Positions 27,133-36,829 of a stretch of DNA of 64,000 nt are shown here, one piece after another. The position numbers were made by a program, and so were the translations under genes. Source of the stretch: Methanofervidicoccus abyssi. GTDB lineage: Archaea; AGJL01; Methanococci; Methanococcales; Methanococcaceae. Where the stretch lies: positions 1-64,000 of the forward strand of contig NZ_BFAX01000002.1 of assembly GCF_004310395.1 (NCBI RefSeq). The letters are read 5' to 3'. The notes beneath the pieces were generated by a model. The model did no database searches and was not told the origin of the DNA. It saw nothing but the letters and a program-made list of their open reading frames with translations. Each line of letters begins with the position of its first letter. Position 1 is the stretch's first letter.

Positions 27133-28812
27133 TTAATAAATAGGTATATTTGCACCAAGCATCTTGTTTATAAGCAGTTCTGTACCGAATGACACCAAGG
27201 AAGATATCCATACCATTATTACAAAGTGATAAAGTAAAACTTGAGGATGACCCCCGTCTACTACTTTAATTAAGTATGCTGAAATTAAGGAGTAGATTAA
27301 TAAACATCCGTACATGAGATAAGAAATAAGGGTGAGATCACCTGGTGTCATGATATTTATAATAGTCGCCATGGCCTCAGGAATTTCGAGAGTGTTGTAA
27401 AGTTTATTTACCATATATGCCACTCCATAGGATGCAAAGAGTGCTAGGGCAAGTCCTCCTGCAAGTCCATAAACTATGGAGGTAAACTGTTCAACACTTT
27501 GATATTTAGATTTTCTTAAGTTTATTATTTTACGGAAGTTATCACCGATAATCTCTGAAGCCTTTCCAGCATCCCCTCCTAAGAAAACACATCTCTCAAA
27601 CATCTCTGAAAACAGCTGTATAAGATAACTACAGGTCTCTACACCGAAGAGTTTCCAGGCCTTCTGATTATCTATCCTTACAGCTACTCTCTTATACAGC
27701 CTTTCTAAATCCTTTGTAAGGGGACCAAAATCATGGGACGATAGATATTTTAAGGATTCTGTCATTCCACCTCCCTTTGCACTAACAGACTCTCCCAGGG
27801 ATCTTAAAAATCCTGGGAAATGAAATTCTTTTCTTATAACTAAATTTTCTTCTTTTTTAGCTACATATCCAGCGATAAAAAGGGGTGTGAATCCCAATGC
27901 GACCAGTATTTGATAGGGGATTTTCTGAAGTTCAGGAATATTTGCTATATACTTACCTCCTAATAACACTCCCATGAATAACAGAGTTAAAATTATGGAG
28001 ATTATTAGATACTTCCTAAGTTTTCTATCTACTGCAGTGAGTGTATTTGCGGTATGCCATAACCTATCTGATGGCATTTTATGTTTTATGATGTATACTA
28101 AACATATCTCAAATACTATAGATCCAAAAATAGCTAAGGTCACTGAAGTTACAAAATTATAGTTGATTATAAAGGGAGCTATCACTGCAAAGGTTACAAA
28201 GAATGCCAAGGATGTAATACCACTAATATACATCTCTTTAAATATATCTAAGTTATAAAGAGCCCTTTTATAAAATGCAGCGTAATCGTTCATCACTATA
28301 CTCTGTTCCTTCATTAAAAACTCCTTGAGATCTTCACCACTATCTAAGGAGTAAGCCATCCTATCTAAAAAATCTGCAAATACACTACTTGGAGTTTTTT
28401 GAGCTAAAAATCTACAGGCTTCTGCAAGGGATTGATTCCATCTTTTTATTAAGACATAAATTTTTCTAGATTCTTCTGCTAACTGTCCAAGTTCTTCCTT
28501 TTCAGACGCCAACATTTTAATAAGTTCTTTTCTATCAAGATCTGTAATGGAGAGCACTCCAAATTTTGTAATAAATATATGTAACTTTTCATTTATCTTG
28601 TTTTTTTGGGAATCTAGCTCTATGAGAGGGTATCCTATAGCACTGATTAATATTAACACTGGGATAAGTAACATTAGTATCTTTGCATATCCTGTAAAGT
28701 ACGTTAGACCTATTACAATAAGAACTGTTGAAATTACAAGTGCAGGTAGTACATATTTTAAAAGGTATTCCTTGGGAGTAAGCCCTACTCTATACAAAAT
28801 ATCCAAAAACAT
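27133..28812 (-). CDS. flaJ: Archaellum membrane platform protein FlaJ/ArlJ
   Basis: FlaJ is the polytopic membrane platform on which the FlaI motor ATPase acts. The 559-residue protein has paired hydrophobic segments near the N-terminus, several in the middle and a C-terminal set (about 470-550), separated by charged cytoplasmic loops, typical of GspF/FlaJ proteins. GGTGA lies 4 nt before the ATG. It is the last gene of the archaellum operon, 10 bp after flaI. Confidence 0.95.
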   Translation of the reverse strand: MFLDILYRVGLTPKEYLLKYVLPALVISTVLIVIGLTYFTGYAKILMLLIPVLILISAIGYPLIELDSQKNKINEKLHIFITKFGVLSITDLDRKELIKMLASEKEELGQLAEESRKIYVLIKRWNQSLAEACRFLAQKTPSSVFADFLDRMAYSLDSGEDLKEFLMKEQSIVMNDYAAFYKRALYNLDIFKEMYISGITSLAFFVTFAVIAPFIINYNFVTSVTLAIFGSIVFEICLVYIIKHKMPSDRLWHTANTLTAVDRKLRKYLIISIILTLLFMGVLLGGKYIANIPELQKIPYQILVALGFTPLFIAGYVAKKEENLVIRKEFHFPGFLRSLGESVSAKGGGMTESLKYLSSHDFGPLTKDLERLYKRVAVRIDNQKAWKLFGVETCSYLIQLFSEMFERCVFLGGDAGKASEIIGDNFRKIINLRKSKYQSVEQFTSIVYGLAGGLALALFASYGVAYMVNKLYNTLEIPEAMATIINIMTPGDLTLISYLMYGCLLIYSLISAYLIKVVDGGHPQVLLYHFVIMVWISSLVSFGTELLINKMLGANIPIY

Positions 28813-28822
28813 ATTTTCACCT

Positions 28823-30457
28823 TTAAATTTGGAATGGGAGTCCTTCTAATCCTTTTTCATAGAAATTCCAAATAATATCCAGAACTTCATAGTATCCAAA
28901 GATTTTTCTTGCTATCATCTCTTCAAGTATCCTAGTTCTTAATTCCAACTCATTGTATATCTCTCTCACGTCTTCGTAACCTGCCACTTTTGCAATTTTA
29001 TCTTCCAGTATGTAACTGTTATTAAGCCCAGTAAAGACATGTGTATCTTCGCGGGGGTCCCATTCAAAAACCCTCCTTGTAATTACACCATCTACTTCCT
29101 TATAGTAGCCTTCAATCTCTTCAACACCAACTACTCTCCTCAACAATTTACCTCTGGTGTATACCGCAAGTTGGAATAAGGCCACGTTTAGGTTATCCAT
29201 GAAAGTTAATGGAATATTGATTGGTTCTCCATTTAATCTCTGAATCATCTTCTTGATATTTGCAGCGTGGAATGTTGAAAGAACAGGGTGTCCAGTTTGC
29301 ATAGCCTGGAATGCTACGGCACCTTCTACACTTCTTATCTCTCCAACAATGATATAATTAGGCCTAGATCTCAACGCTGCTCTTAACAGGTCGAAAAGTG
29401 TAACTCTACTCTCCTCAGGGCCTCTCTCCCTTGTTAGTAACTGTTGCCATACAGGATGGGGGGCCTTTACTTCTGCAGTATCTTCACATGAGAATATCTT
29501 AGATTTTGGTTTAATAAAGGGTAGGATAGCATTTAATGTTGTAGTTTTACCAGAAGCAGTCTCTCCACAGATGAATATACTCATTCCATATTCCAAACAG
29601 AGCCATAGATAGGCTGCAGTTTGAGCAGACATGGTCCCCCAACTGATGATCTGGGTAATACTAATTGGAACCTCTGTAAATTTCCTAATGGTAAATGATG
29701 GTCCTTTTAGAGATACGTCTGTGGAGTAAATTATGTTTATCCTTGAGCCATCGGGAAGGGATCCATCGACAATAGGGTTTGCATCAGACACAGGTCTTCC
29801 TATCCTTTCACATAGGTTTTTTAGATAGTCGGCAAGTTCTCTATCATCGTCCCATGCGATATTGGTTGGAAGCATGTCAAATATCTTATGAACTATATGG
29901 CAGGCATGGGCACCTATTACATGTATATCTTCTATATAGGGATCTCTCTTAATAGGTTCAAGTACTCCTAATCCTATCAAGTCTCTTTTTAGTAAGTATA
30001 AAAATTTATCTCTCTCATATTTTGTAAGTTCTATTTTTCCAGTGCTGAATAACCTAGATAGTATACTCTTCTTTTTTTTATTCTCCACTACTTTTGTAAC
30101 CCTGTTGAACATGTTTGTCAGTACCCTCTCAAATTCCTCGTCGTCTTCTGGAGAATCTTCGTAAGGAGCATACTCCAACAGCTTATCCATTATCTTTTTA
30201 TACAGTAATTTCTCTTCATGGGTTTCTAACCTAGGCTCTATAACGATATATTTAGTTTTTACCTCAGGAGAACCAAATATGTGGATAAAGATGGGGTCAC
30301 CAATTGGATATATAATATTGGGGTATTTCAGCTCTTTTAGTTCTCGAGAAAGGGATATCATAAATTCAGGTATTTTTAAGTAAGTTTTTTTAAAATTTTC
30401 GACGTACCTACGTAAATGTGGATTCCTCCTCATACTATTTTTAAATTCATCCACCAT
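28823..30457 (-). CDS. flaI: Archaellum motor ATPase FlaI/ArlI
   Basis: FlaI powers both assembly and rotation of the archaellum. The 544-residue type II/IV secretion ATPase has an N-terminal domain, Walker A GETASGKTTT near residue 295, an Asp box, and the Walker B region IIVGEIRSVEG near 373. A conserved HPVLSTFHAA follows. GGTGGTATC precedes the ATG. Positioned between flaH and flaJ as in other Methanococcales. Confidence 0.97.
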   Translation of the reverse strand: MVDEFKNSMRRNPHLRRYVENFKKTYLKIPEFMISLSRELKELKYPNIIYPIGDPIFIHIFGSPEVKTKYIVIEPRLETHEEKLLYKKIMDKLLEYAPYEDSPEDDEEFERVLTNMFNRVTKVVENKKKKSILSRLFSTGKIELTKYERDKFLYLLKRDLIGLGVLEPIKRDPYIEDIHVIGAHACHIVHKIFDMLPTNIAWDDDRELADYLKNLCERIGRPVSDANPIVDGSLPDGSRINIIYSTDVSLKGPSFTIRKFTEVPISITQIISWGTMSAQTAAYLWLCLEYGMSIFICGETASGKTTTLNAILPFIKPKSKIFSCEDTAEVKAPHPVWQQLLTRERGPEESRVTLFDLLRAALRSRPNYIIVGEIRSVEGAVAFQAMQTGHPVLSTFHAANIKKMIQRLNGEPINIPLTFMDNLNVALFQLAVYTRGKLLRRVVGVEEIEGYYKEVDGVITRRVFEWDPREDTHVFTGLNNSYILEDKIAKVAGYEDVREIYNELELRTRILEEMIARKIFGYYEVLDIIWNFYEKGLEGLPFQI

Positions 30458-30473
30458 GATACCACCATGTAAA

Positions 30474-31166
30474 TTATGCTATCGAGGATATCTCAACTGC
30501 AATACCTAACTTAGGCTCAACTCTGAATACCATAGTTTTTTGGTATGGTCCCTTTGCTAGGTTGTACTTTTCTATCTTCAAAATATTTTTAATATTTCCA
30601 CCAAAGGTGTAGATCTCCGTCTTCATCACTATTGTCGCAGCTGTTCTAAGCATAGTTAAAATAGACCCAGGTAACTCCTTTGGATTTACAGTGTAAATTA
30701 TGATTTTGTTCATCGCCGCGATTCTTTTAAAAAAAGCAACTAAATCATTCACCTTCACTTCACTTACATCATTTATTATAAGGGAGGATAAACTGTCATA
30801 TACAATTACATCCTTTTCATAAAATTCACGGGTTTCCATAATTTTTCTTAGAAAATTATCTCTCTGAAGGTTGTCAGATATGAGAGGATATACAGGTATA
30901 TATAGCAAAACACCGTTTAACAACTTTTTATTTATGTTGTAATTTAACGACATCATCTGTTTTACGAATTCTAAAGTGGTTAATTGGGTTGATATATAAG
31001 TAACTGAGTGAGCATTCTGTAAAAAACCGTATGTTAATCTCTGGGCTACCACTGACTTTCCTGTAGCTTCTTCCCCTTCTATAAGTATTATACTACCATA
31101 AGGAATACCCCCTCCCAACCTTTTATGAATATCATCTCTACTAAGTTCAATTTTTGCAAGTTTCAT
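30474..31166 (-). CDS. flaH: Archaellum RecA-like ATP-binding protein FlaH/ArlH
   Basis: FlaH binds ATP without strong hydrolysis and joins FlaI and the FlaX/C ring at the motor. The product is 230 residues with the P-loop GEEATGKSVVAQRL near residue 30 and a Walker B-like DVIVYDSLSSLI near 120. ATG at 31166 is chosen since GGTGA lies just upstream; the GTG at 31175 is part of that site. It starts 11 bp after flaG ends. Confidence 0.95.
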   Translation of the reverse strand: MKLAKIELSRDDIHKRLGGGIPYGSIILIEGEEATGKSVVAQRLTYGFLQNAHSVTYISTQLTTLEFVKQMMSLNYNINKKLLNGVLLYIPVYPLISDNLQRDNFLRKIMETREFYEKDVIVYDSLSSLIINDVSEVKVNDLVAFFKRIAAMNKIIIYTVNPKELPGSILTMLRTAATIVMKTEIYTFGGNIKNILKIEKYNLAKGPYQKTMVFRVEPKLGIAVEISSIA

Positions 31167-31176
31167 AAAAATCACC

Positions 31177-31632
31177 TTATTGGATATACACCTTCAACGA
31201 CCTAATTATACCACTATCAGTGATAACCTTTATCACGTGATACCCTGTATTATTGTAACTTACGTTTATACTACCTACCATTGAAGGATAAAGCACCTCT
31301 AGTGTTTCATTGCCAATAACTTCTGTAGATATTATAGGAACAACATCTCCATCTATCATTACAGTAAGTACATCCTTATTGAAGGTTATCGGTGATTTTC
31401 CAGTGTTTTTTATGTAGATTAATATAGTACCTGTTGAAACATCCCTAGGAACATTCTCTGGATCATTGATTATTTCAAAATCTTGAGATAACCTTGAGGA
31501 TAGGAGATCTCCCTTGTCATTTATTCCAAGGGAAATCTCATGGGTGGTAGTGACTAAGATTCCAGTGACAGCGGCGGCAATTATTAAAACACTGACAAAT
31601 AAAATCATCTCTGAAAATATATTAGAAGCCAT
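31177..31632 (-). CDS. flaG: Archaellum stator protein FlaG/ArlG
   Basis: A 151-residue protein with one N-terminal transmembrane helix (about 8-28, SEMILFVSVLIIAAAVTGIL) and an extracytoplasmic beta-sandwich domain. FlaG and FlaF form a complex that anchors the motor to the S-layer in the pseudoperiplasm. GGTGATTTA precedes the ATG. Confidence 0.93.
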   Translation of the reverse strand: MASNIFSEMILFVSVLIIAAAVTGILVTTTHEISLGINDKGDLLSSRLSQDFEIINDPENVPRDVSTGTILIYIKNTGKSPITFNKDVLTVMIDGDVVPIISTEVIGNETLEVLYPSMVGSINVSYNNTGYHVIKVITDSGIIRSLKVYIQ

Positions 31633-31726
31633 TAAATCACCTTTGGATATCCCTACAGGGATAAAAAATAAATACTAGTAAATCTTCATAATGTTTATAA
31701 TTATTATTTTAAAAAGTTAAAAATAT

Positions 31727-32134
31727 TTATGGAATACTATAGTAGTATTTGTTACCGTATTCAGATATTATACACAGTCTTGCCGGTGCAGTGGCATTAA
31801 TACTGATATTCACAGTATTGAGGGGAAAGAGATACTTTACATTGGGATAGACACTGAAGTTTATTGGAGTCCCGTTGTATAATACTGTCCATTTTGAAGG
31901 TTCAAGAACCACAGAACCGTCATTCTTAACAGTTATGTTTATAATATTTGAGGAATTTACCGCCGATATTATTTCCAACCTTTCACGTAACTTTTTATTC
32001 TCCAACTCTATATAATCTGAGTAGGCTTTGGATATCTTTTCTATATTCAGATCCATAGAAGTGTATAGATATATTGCACAAACCAGCAAAGTTGAAAGAA
32101 TTACTACTGTTCCTACAATGGAACTAAACCCCAT
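31727..32134 (-). CDS. flaF: Archaellum stator protein FlaF/ArlF
   Basis: A 135-residue protein with an N-terminal hydrophobic helix right after the start (FSSIVGTVVILSTLLVCAIY) and an immunoglobulin-like extracellular domain. It binds S-layer protein and partners FlaG. I prefer ATG at 32134 because GGGGGTTGA lies 8 nt upstream; a TTG at 32146 would directly abut that site. The gene overlaps the end of flaE by 11 bp. Confidence 0.9.
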   Translation of the reverse strand: MGFSSIVGTVVILSTLLVCAIYLYTSMDLNIEKISKAYSDYIELENKKLRERLEIISAVNSSNIINITVKNDGSVVLEPSKWTVLYNGTPINFSVYPNVKYLFPLNTVNISINATAPARLCIISEYGNKYYYSIP

Positions 32135-32531
32135 AGTACTCTTCAACCCCCTTTTTAATTCTTCTTATTTCCCACTCTATTCTATCCAATATATCACTGG
32201 AAATCTTCTTACCGTTTAATCTCTCTATGAAGAGTAGTGAGACTAAATGATCGGTAATAGTTAATCTTGGAGGTAATTCCTCTTCTTCTTCAATTCCGGG
32301 TCTAATACCCTTTAAGAACTTCAGTAGATCCAACACTGCTCTGTCAGAGAGCCACCCTAAATTGTAGTAAAACTCCAACACATCTGGAATATTTGAATAT
32401 CCAACTTTTTCAGAGAGATATTCTATCCATTTAAAGGCAAATATTATGGATATAGGATCGTCAGGTATCTTCTCCAACTTAGCAGGTCTATGGGTTTCAA
32501 GCAATATAGATGATAGTGATGTGGTATCCAT
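32124..32531 (-). CDS. flaE: Archaellum accessory protein FlaE/ArlE
   Basis: A 135-residue soluble protein containing the FlaD/FlaE domain, here the whole protein, with FAFKWIEYLSEKVGYSNIPD near 30 and ITDHLVSLLFIERLNG near 92. The same domain ends flaD. In Methanococcus FlaC, D and E form the cytosolic ring or interface that receives the chemotaxis signal through CheF. GGAGGGATC precedes the ATG. Confidence 0.93.
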   Translation of the reverse strand: MDTTSLSSILLETHRPAKLEKIPDDPISIIFAFKWIEYLSEKVGYSNIPDVLEFYYNLGWLSDRAVLDLLKFLKGIRPGIEEEEELPPRLTITDHLVSLLFIERLNGKKISSDILDRIEWEIRRIKKGVEEYYGV

Positions 32532-32554
32532 AGTAGATCCCTCCTTGAATTTTT

Positions 32555-33496
32555 TTAAATAAACTGTAATTCTTCAGCCCATTTTCTTATTCTATTGATC
32601 TCTCTGTCTATGTTCTCCAGTTCATCTATAGGTATTGGCCTACCTGCCAATTTTTCTATATACAGGAGTGAAACAATGTGATCTTCTGGTATCATTTTAT
32701 CTACAGGCTTTCTAAGATCTTCATTTAAATATTTCATATTCTTTGATATTTTTATCAGTCTGTTTACTACTTTTTCAGATATCCATCCTAAGTTGTAGTA
32801 GTAGTCAAGTATGTCGATTAGGTTGTTCAGACCAACCCTACCTATCAGGAACTCTAACCATTTAAACACCAACATTGTAGACAGTGTATCTTCAGGTAAT
32901 TCTTCTAATCTGTACTTCTTCTCACTTATCTTCTGTATTTCAGAGGTCATACTAATACCACCTTCTTTTTTCTCAGAGATAGGAGGTATTTCAGTAGAGG
33001 TTGTTTCGGAGGCTGGTTTTTCTAAGGGTTCTGAAGTACTTTCTTCTTCTCCAGTCTCTACAGTTTCTTCTATTTCTTGAGGCGCTATTTCTTCACTTTC
33101 TGTTTCTTGTTTTTCTTCCTTTTTAATTTCTTTTTCTTCTTCTAATTTTGATATTTCCTTTTTTATATCCTCTGAGATTTTTGTTGCAGAAGTAATTGCA
33201 GCAACTTTCATCAGTGCATCTAATTTTTTACTTAATTCGTTAATTCTTTCCATTAATTCTTCAGTTTTTTTATCTTCAGGCCTTTTACCTAAGTATAGAT
33301 CAGTTATCCTGGTAACTATTCTATCTAACTGGCTTTTAGTCAATCTCCTATTTTTTAAATTATTTTTTAAAAGTTCAACTATAAATGAAGGGATTTTAGT
33401 TTTTAAATTTTCTAAATATTCTTCCAGTTCATCATCAGTTAAGTATTCCTCTTCTATAGAGGATGTGGATGAGAGGACTTCTGTCTCGCTAATCAT
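32555..33496 (-). CDS. flaD: Archaellum accessory protein FlaD/ArlD
   Basis: A 313-residue protein with a Glu/Lys-rich coiled-coil middle (about 80-170) and a C-terminal FlaD/E domain (LVFKWLEFLIGRVGLNNLID near 210, PEDHIVSLLYIEKLAG near 275) homologous to FlaE. Its ATG overlaps the stop of flaC by 8 bp, with GGAGGATATCC inside the flaC end. It likely links motor and chemotaxis input. Confidence 0.93.
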   Translation of the reverse strand: MISETEVLSSTSSIEEEYLTDDELEEYLENLKTKIPSFIVELLKNNLKNRRLTKSQLDRIVTRITDLYLGKRPEDKKTEELMERINELSKKLDALMKVAAITSATKISEDIKKEISKLEEEKEIKKEEKQETESEEIAPQEIEETVETGEEESTSEPLEKPASETTSTEIPPISEKKEGGISMTSEIQKISEKKYRLEELPEDTLSTMLVFKWLEFLIGRVGLNNLIDILDYYYNLGWISEKVVNRLIKISKNMKYLNEDLRKPVDKMIPEDHIVSLLYIEKLAGRPIPIDELENIDREINRIRKWAEELQFI

Positions 33497-34042
33497 GGAT
33501 ATCCTCCTCTCTTGATATTATTTTGGAGATCTCTTCTTCAGCAAGTATATCTTCTATAATATCGTTTATGTCTATATCGTACTGTCTTAGATAAATATCT
33601 GCTAAGATTACCACATCTTTCTGTAATTCATCTATTTTTTTCCTGAGAATTTTTGTCTCATACTCTAGTTTTTCCAATTTTTCCATACTAGTAGCAGTAA
33701 TTTTTGAAATTCCAATAAAAGGATTTATTTGATTGGAAACTACTTCGTAAAGTGCCATAATATCCTGAAAATTTTCATTGATCTTATCTATGCTCTCCCG
33801 TAAAGTTTCGTTTTCTTTTCTAAGGTTGGTGATCATCATCTCTATTTTTGGAAATTTGGATTCCAACTCCTCGATTTTAGCAAGAAGTTCTTCATTCGCC
33901 GCGGCCAATTCTTCGCCTCCGGTTTCTACCATTTCCTCTTCAATTACAAATTCTCCCTCTAATTCCCCTTCCTTTTCTCCTTTCTTTTTACCGAATGCTA
34001 TTTTTTTTTTATCTCTTCAATTATCTCCGCTATATTGGGCAT
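33489..34042 (-). CDS. flaC: Archaellum accessory protein FlaC/ArlC, split by a frameshift at an A10 run
   Basis: The 147-codon downstream frame (33932-33489) encodes a coiled-coil FlaC (IEELESKFPKIEMMITNL, then KIDELQKDVVILADIYLRQY) but has no ribosome-binding site before its ATG. Upstream, ATG at 34042 has a strong GGTGGGACT site and begins MPNIAEIIEEIKKK, then hits TAG right after a run of ten A (plus-strand T at 34001-34010). Rereading one A (minus-1 shift) joins it to IAFGKKKGEKEG and the rest of FlaC, giving about 184 residues, a normal FlaC length. Either slippage makes the full protein or the run contains an indel. Confidence 0.82.
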
Positions 34043-34054
34043 AGTCCCACCATT

Positions 34055-34705
34055 TTACTGGAGATCTATTACATGTGTAGTGTATGTAGATGGTGTTATA
34101 AAATCAATTACTCCTGAAGCCCCATATTCAGGAATAACTTCCCCAAATACATGTTTTCTTGGTGGAATTCCACCTAATAATTCTCCTACATTTACAGTAA
34201 GGACTACTTTATCTCCGTAGTTGATAGTTGGGTGTTGAGTATTATTGGTAGAACCATCATCATCTTGTAATACTATTACTCCAAACTTACTTTCATTATC
34301 ATTTATCCATGCATTTCCATCAAATATGTTATATGTACCATTTTTCTCGGCGTGTGATATATGACCTGAACCTGAATATACTAACGACATTTTTATGTCA
34401 CCATCGGATAGCACAACTATAGTGGAATTAAGATCTATACTATCTCCAATGTTAGGACTAATAATTATTGCCAGTTTATCAATATTACTGGTATTATTTG
34501 CATAACCAACAACTTTAATAACTTGGATCCCACTTGCAACCTGTTTTACGCTTTCCCTACCAACAGCAGAAGCCTTCTGTTGCAAGTGTCCTGCTGTGTT
34601 TATTATTACAGCTGCTGCAACCGCTGCAACCAGTACTAGAGCTATGAAGATTATCAGGGTTCCAATACCTATTGCTCCTTTTTTGCTTTTGATAAACCCT
34701 TCCAT
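34055..34705 (-). CDS. flaB5: Archaellin FlaB5
   Basis: A 216-residue archaellin. The signal peptide [10 protein letters not shown] ends at the FlaK peptidase site, leaving mature [19 protein letters not shown] as the conserved N-terminal helix. The C-terminal beta domain is clearly different from the other copies ([19 protein letters not shown], then [13 protein letters not shown]). It shares the upstream spacer with the tandem copies, including AGGTGGATTGTT before the ATG. Last archaellin before flaC; its position suggests a role near the hook or cell-proximal part, by analogy with FlaB3 of other species. Confidence 0.93.
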   Translation of the reverse strand: MEGFIKSKKGAIGIGTLIIFIALVLVAAVAAAVIINTAGHLQQKASAVGRESVKQVASGIQVIKVVGYANNTSNIDKLAIIISPNIGDSIDLNSTIVVLSDGDIKMSLVYSGSGHISHAEKNGTYNIFDGNAWINDNESKFGVIVLQDDDGSTNNTQHPTINYGDKVVLTVNVGELLGGIPPRKHVFGEVIPEYGASGVIDFITPSTYTTHVIDLQ

Positions 34706-34770
34706 AACAATCCACCTAAAAAATTTTTGTAAGGAGAGATAGAAAGATTGTTAAAAAGTAAGATTGTTAA

Positions 34771-35409
34771 TTATTGAAGTCGAACTACTTCCATATCACT
34801 TAAATATGTTGCTGGTGTTGTAAAGGATATTATGGCTGGAGCACCAAATTCAGGTTGTACACTTCCTGTTATAGTTGATCTTGGTCCCATATTTAATGCT
34901 GTTGTATTTAATACGATTGCTACAATATCTCCCCTGTCTATTACTGGTGTATCCTGCTTACAGGACCCATCAGCATCTTGAATGACTACTATTCCAAATT
35001 TTGATGAGTTTAGTCCACTCCAATTGACGGTATCAAATAATGATCCACCATTACTTAAATCATAATAAATGTTAGGATCATACTTTGCAACTAATCTTTT
35101 TTCACCATCACTTATCATTACAACCGCTTGGCTCAAATCAATTGGAGCACTTCCTGCATTTGGTGTGATATATATAGCAGTTCTGTTTATGTTGGTCCCA
35201 TTGTGCTCTCCATCAATCTCCAATATGTTAATACCACTTGCAACCTGTTCTGTACTTTGCTTACCTGTGGAGGATGCTTTCTGCTGCAAGAATCCACTTG
35301 TATTTATTAACACACTTGCTGCAACTGCTGCTACTAATACCATAGCTATGAAGATTATCAGGGTTCCAATACCCATTGCTCCTCTTTTACTTTTAATAAA
35401 CCCTTCCAT
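34771..35409 (-). CDS. flaB4: Archaellin FlaB4 (tandem copy)
   Basis: A 212-residue archaellin with signal peptide [10 protein letters not shown] cut before AMGIG, the hydrophobic helix [18 protein letters not shown] and an outer beta domain. Its sequence is identical to FlaB3, and the mature part also to FlaB2. The 65-bp spacer before it is the same as before flaB3 and flaB5. N-glycosylation sequons (NGT, NRT, NTT, NSS-like) are present on the outer domain. Confidence 0.95.
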   Translation of the reverse strand: MEGFIKSKRGAMGIGTLIIFIAMVLVAAVAASVLINTSGFLQQKASSTGKQSTEQVASGINILEIDGEHNGTNINRTAIYITPNAGSAPIDLSQAVVMISDGEKRLVAKYDPNIYYDLSNGGSLFDTVNWSGLNSSKFGIVVIQDADGSCKQDTPVIDRGDIVAIVLNTTALNMGPRSTITGSVQPEFGAPAIISFTTPATYLSDMEVVRLQ

Positions 35410-35474
35410 AACAATCCACCTAAAAAATTTTTGTAAGGAGAGATAGAAAGATTGTTAAAAAGTAAGATTGTTAA

Positions 35475-36113
35475 TTATTGAAGTCGAACTACTTCCATAT
35501 CACTTAAATATGTTGCTGGTGTTGTAAAGGATATTATGGCTGGAGCACCAAATTCAGGTTGTACACTTCCTGTTATAGTTGATCTTGGTCCCATATTTAA
35601 TGCTGTTGTATTTAATACGATTGCTACAATATCTCCCCTGTCTATTACTGGTGTATCCTGCTTACAGGACCCATCAGCATCTTGAATGACTACTATTCCA
35701 AATTTTGATGAGTTTAGTCCACTCCAATTGACGGTATCAAATAATGATCCACCATTACTTAAATCATAATAAATGTTAGGATCATACTTTGCAACTAATC
35801 TTTTTTCACCATCACTTATCATTACAACCGCTTGGCTCAAATCAATTGGAGCACTTCCTGCATTTGGTGTGATATATATAGCAGTTCTGTTTATGTTGGT
35901 CCCATTGTGCTCTCCATCAATCTCCAATATGTTAATACCACTTGCAACCTGTTCTGTACTTTGCTTACCTGTGGAGGATGCTTTCTGCTGCAAGAATCCA
36001 CTTGTATTTATTAACACACTTGCTGCAACTGCTGCTACTAATACCATAGCTATGAAGATTATCAGGGTTCCAATACCCATTGCTCCTCTTTTACTTTTAA
36101 TAAACCCTTCCAT
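35475..36113 (-). CDS. flaB3: Archaellin FlaB3 (tandem copy, identical to FlaB4)
   Basis: Protein identical over all 212 residues to FlaB4, with the same signal peptide and the same upstream spacer and ribosome-binding site (AGGTGGATTGTT). Being a full duplicate it probably raises archaellin dosage rather than adding a new filament part. The identity at synonymous sites points to a very recent origin. Confidence 0.95.
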   Translation of the reverse strand: MEGFIKSKRGAMGIGTLIIFIAMVLVAAVAASVLINTSGFLQQKASSTGKQSTEQVASGINILEIDGEHNGTNINRTAIYITPNAGSAPIDLSQAVVMISDGEKRLVAKYDPNIYYDLSNGGSLFDTVNWSGLNSSKFGIVVIQDADGSCKQDTPVIDRGDIVAIVLNTTALNMGPRSTITGSVQPEFGAPAIISFTTPATYLSDMEVVRLQ

Positions 36114-36178
36114 AACAATCCACCTAAAAAATTTTTGTAAGGAGAGATAGAAAGATTGTTAAAAAGTAAGATTGTTAA

Positions 36179-36829
36179 TTATTGAAGTCGAACTACTTCC
36201 ATATCACTTAAATATGTTGCTGGTGTTGTAAAGGATATTATGGCTGGAGCACCAAATTCAGGTTGTACACTTCCTGTTATAGTTGATCTTGGTCCCATAT
36301 TTAATGCTGTTGTATTTAATACGATTGCTACAATATCTCCCCTGTCTATTACTGGTGTATCCTGCTTACAGGACCCATCAGCATCTTGAATGACTACTAT
36401 TCCAAATTTTGATGAGTTTAGTCCACTCCAATTGACGGTATCAAATAATGATCCACCATTACTTAAATCATAATAAATGTTAGGATCATACTTTGCAACT
36501 AATCTTTTTTCACCATCACTTATCATTACAACCGCTTGGCTCAAATCAATTGGAGCACTTCCTGCATTTGGTGTGATATATATAGCAGTTCTGTTTATGT
36601 TGGTCCCATTGTGCTCTCCATCAATCTCCAATATGTTAATACCACTTGCAACCTGTTCTGTACTTTGCTTACCTGTGGAGGATGCTTTCTGCTGCAAGAA
36701 TCCACTTGTATTTATTAACACACTTGCTGCAACTGCTGCTACTAATACCATAGCTATGAAGATTATCAGGGTTCCAATACCCATTGCTCCTCTTTTACTT
36801 TTGAGATATTCTAAGAATTTCAATCTCAT
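36179..36829 (-). CDS. flaB2: Archaellin FlaB2 (core identical to FlaB3/B4, 5' end as FlaB1)
   Basis: The mature sequence from AMGIG to the C-terminal DMEVVRLQ equals FlaB3 and FlaB4. The signal peptide MRLKFLEYLKSKRG and its ribosome-binding region (GGTGGTATACC) instead match FlaB1. ATG at 36829 is chosen because GGTGG lies 6 nt upstream; an ATG 15 bp earlier has no site. The switch in identity marks a recombination joint between residues of the signal peptide and mature start. Confidence 0.95.
   Translation of the reverse strand: MRLKFLEYLKSKRGAMGIGTLIIFIAMVLVAAVAASVLINTSGFLQQKASSTGKQSTEQVASGINILEIDGEHNGTNINRTAIYITPNAGSAPIDLSQAVVMISDGEKRLVAKYDPNIYYDLSNGGSLFDTVNWSGLNSSKFGIVVIQDADGSCKQDTPVIDRGDIVAIVLNTTALNMGPRSTITGSVQPEFGAPAIISFTTPATYLSDMEVVRLQ

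Larger units (their letters stand above)
34771..36810 (-). repeat. Tandem 704-bp archaellin repeat (two full units and a partial third)
   Basis: The stop codons of flaB4, flaB3 and flaB2 lie exactly 704 bp apart (34771, 35475, 36179). By eye the coding sequences and the 65-bp spacers between them are identical. The third unit loses identity only at its 5' end, where it changes to a flaB1-like start. This indicates recent duplication or active gene conversion. Confidence 0.9.

Noticed and set aside
35069-35446. A 125-codon plus-strand frame repeated at 35773 and 36477
   Set aside because: It is the antisense of the archaellin hydrophobic helix region and is copied only because the archaellin genes are.
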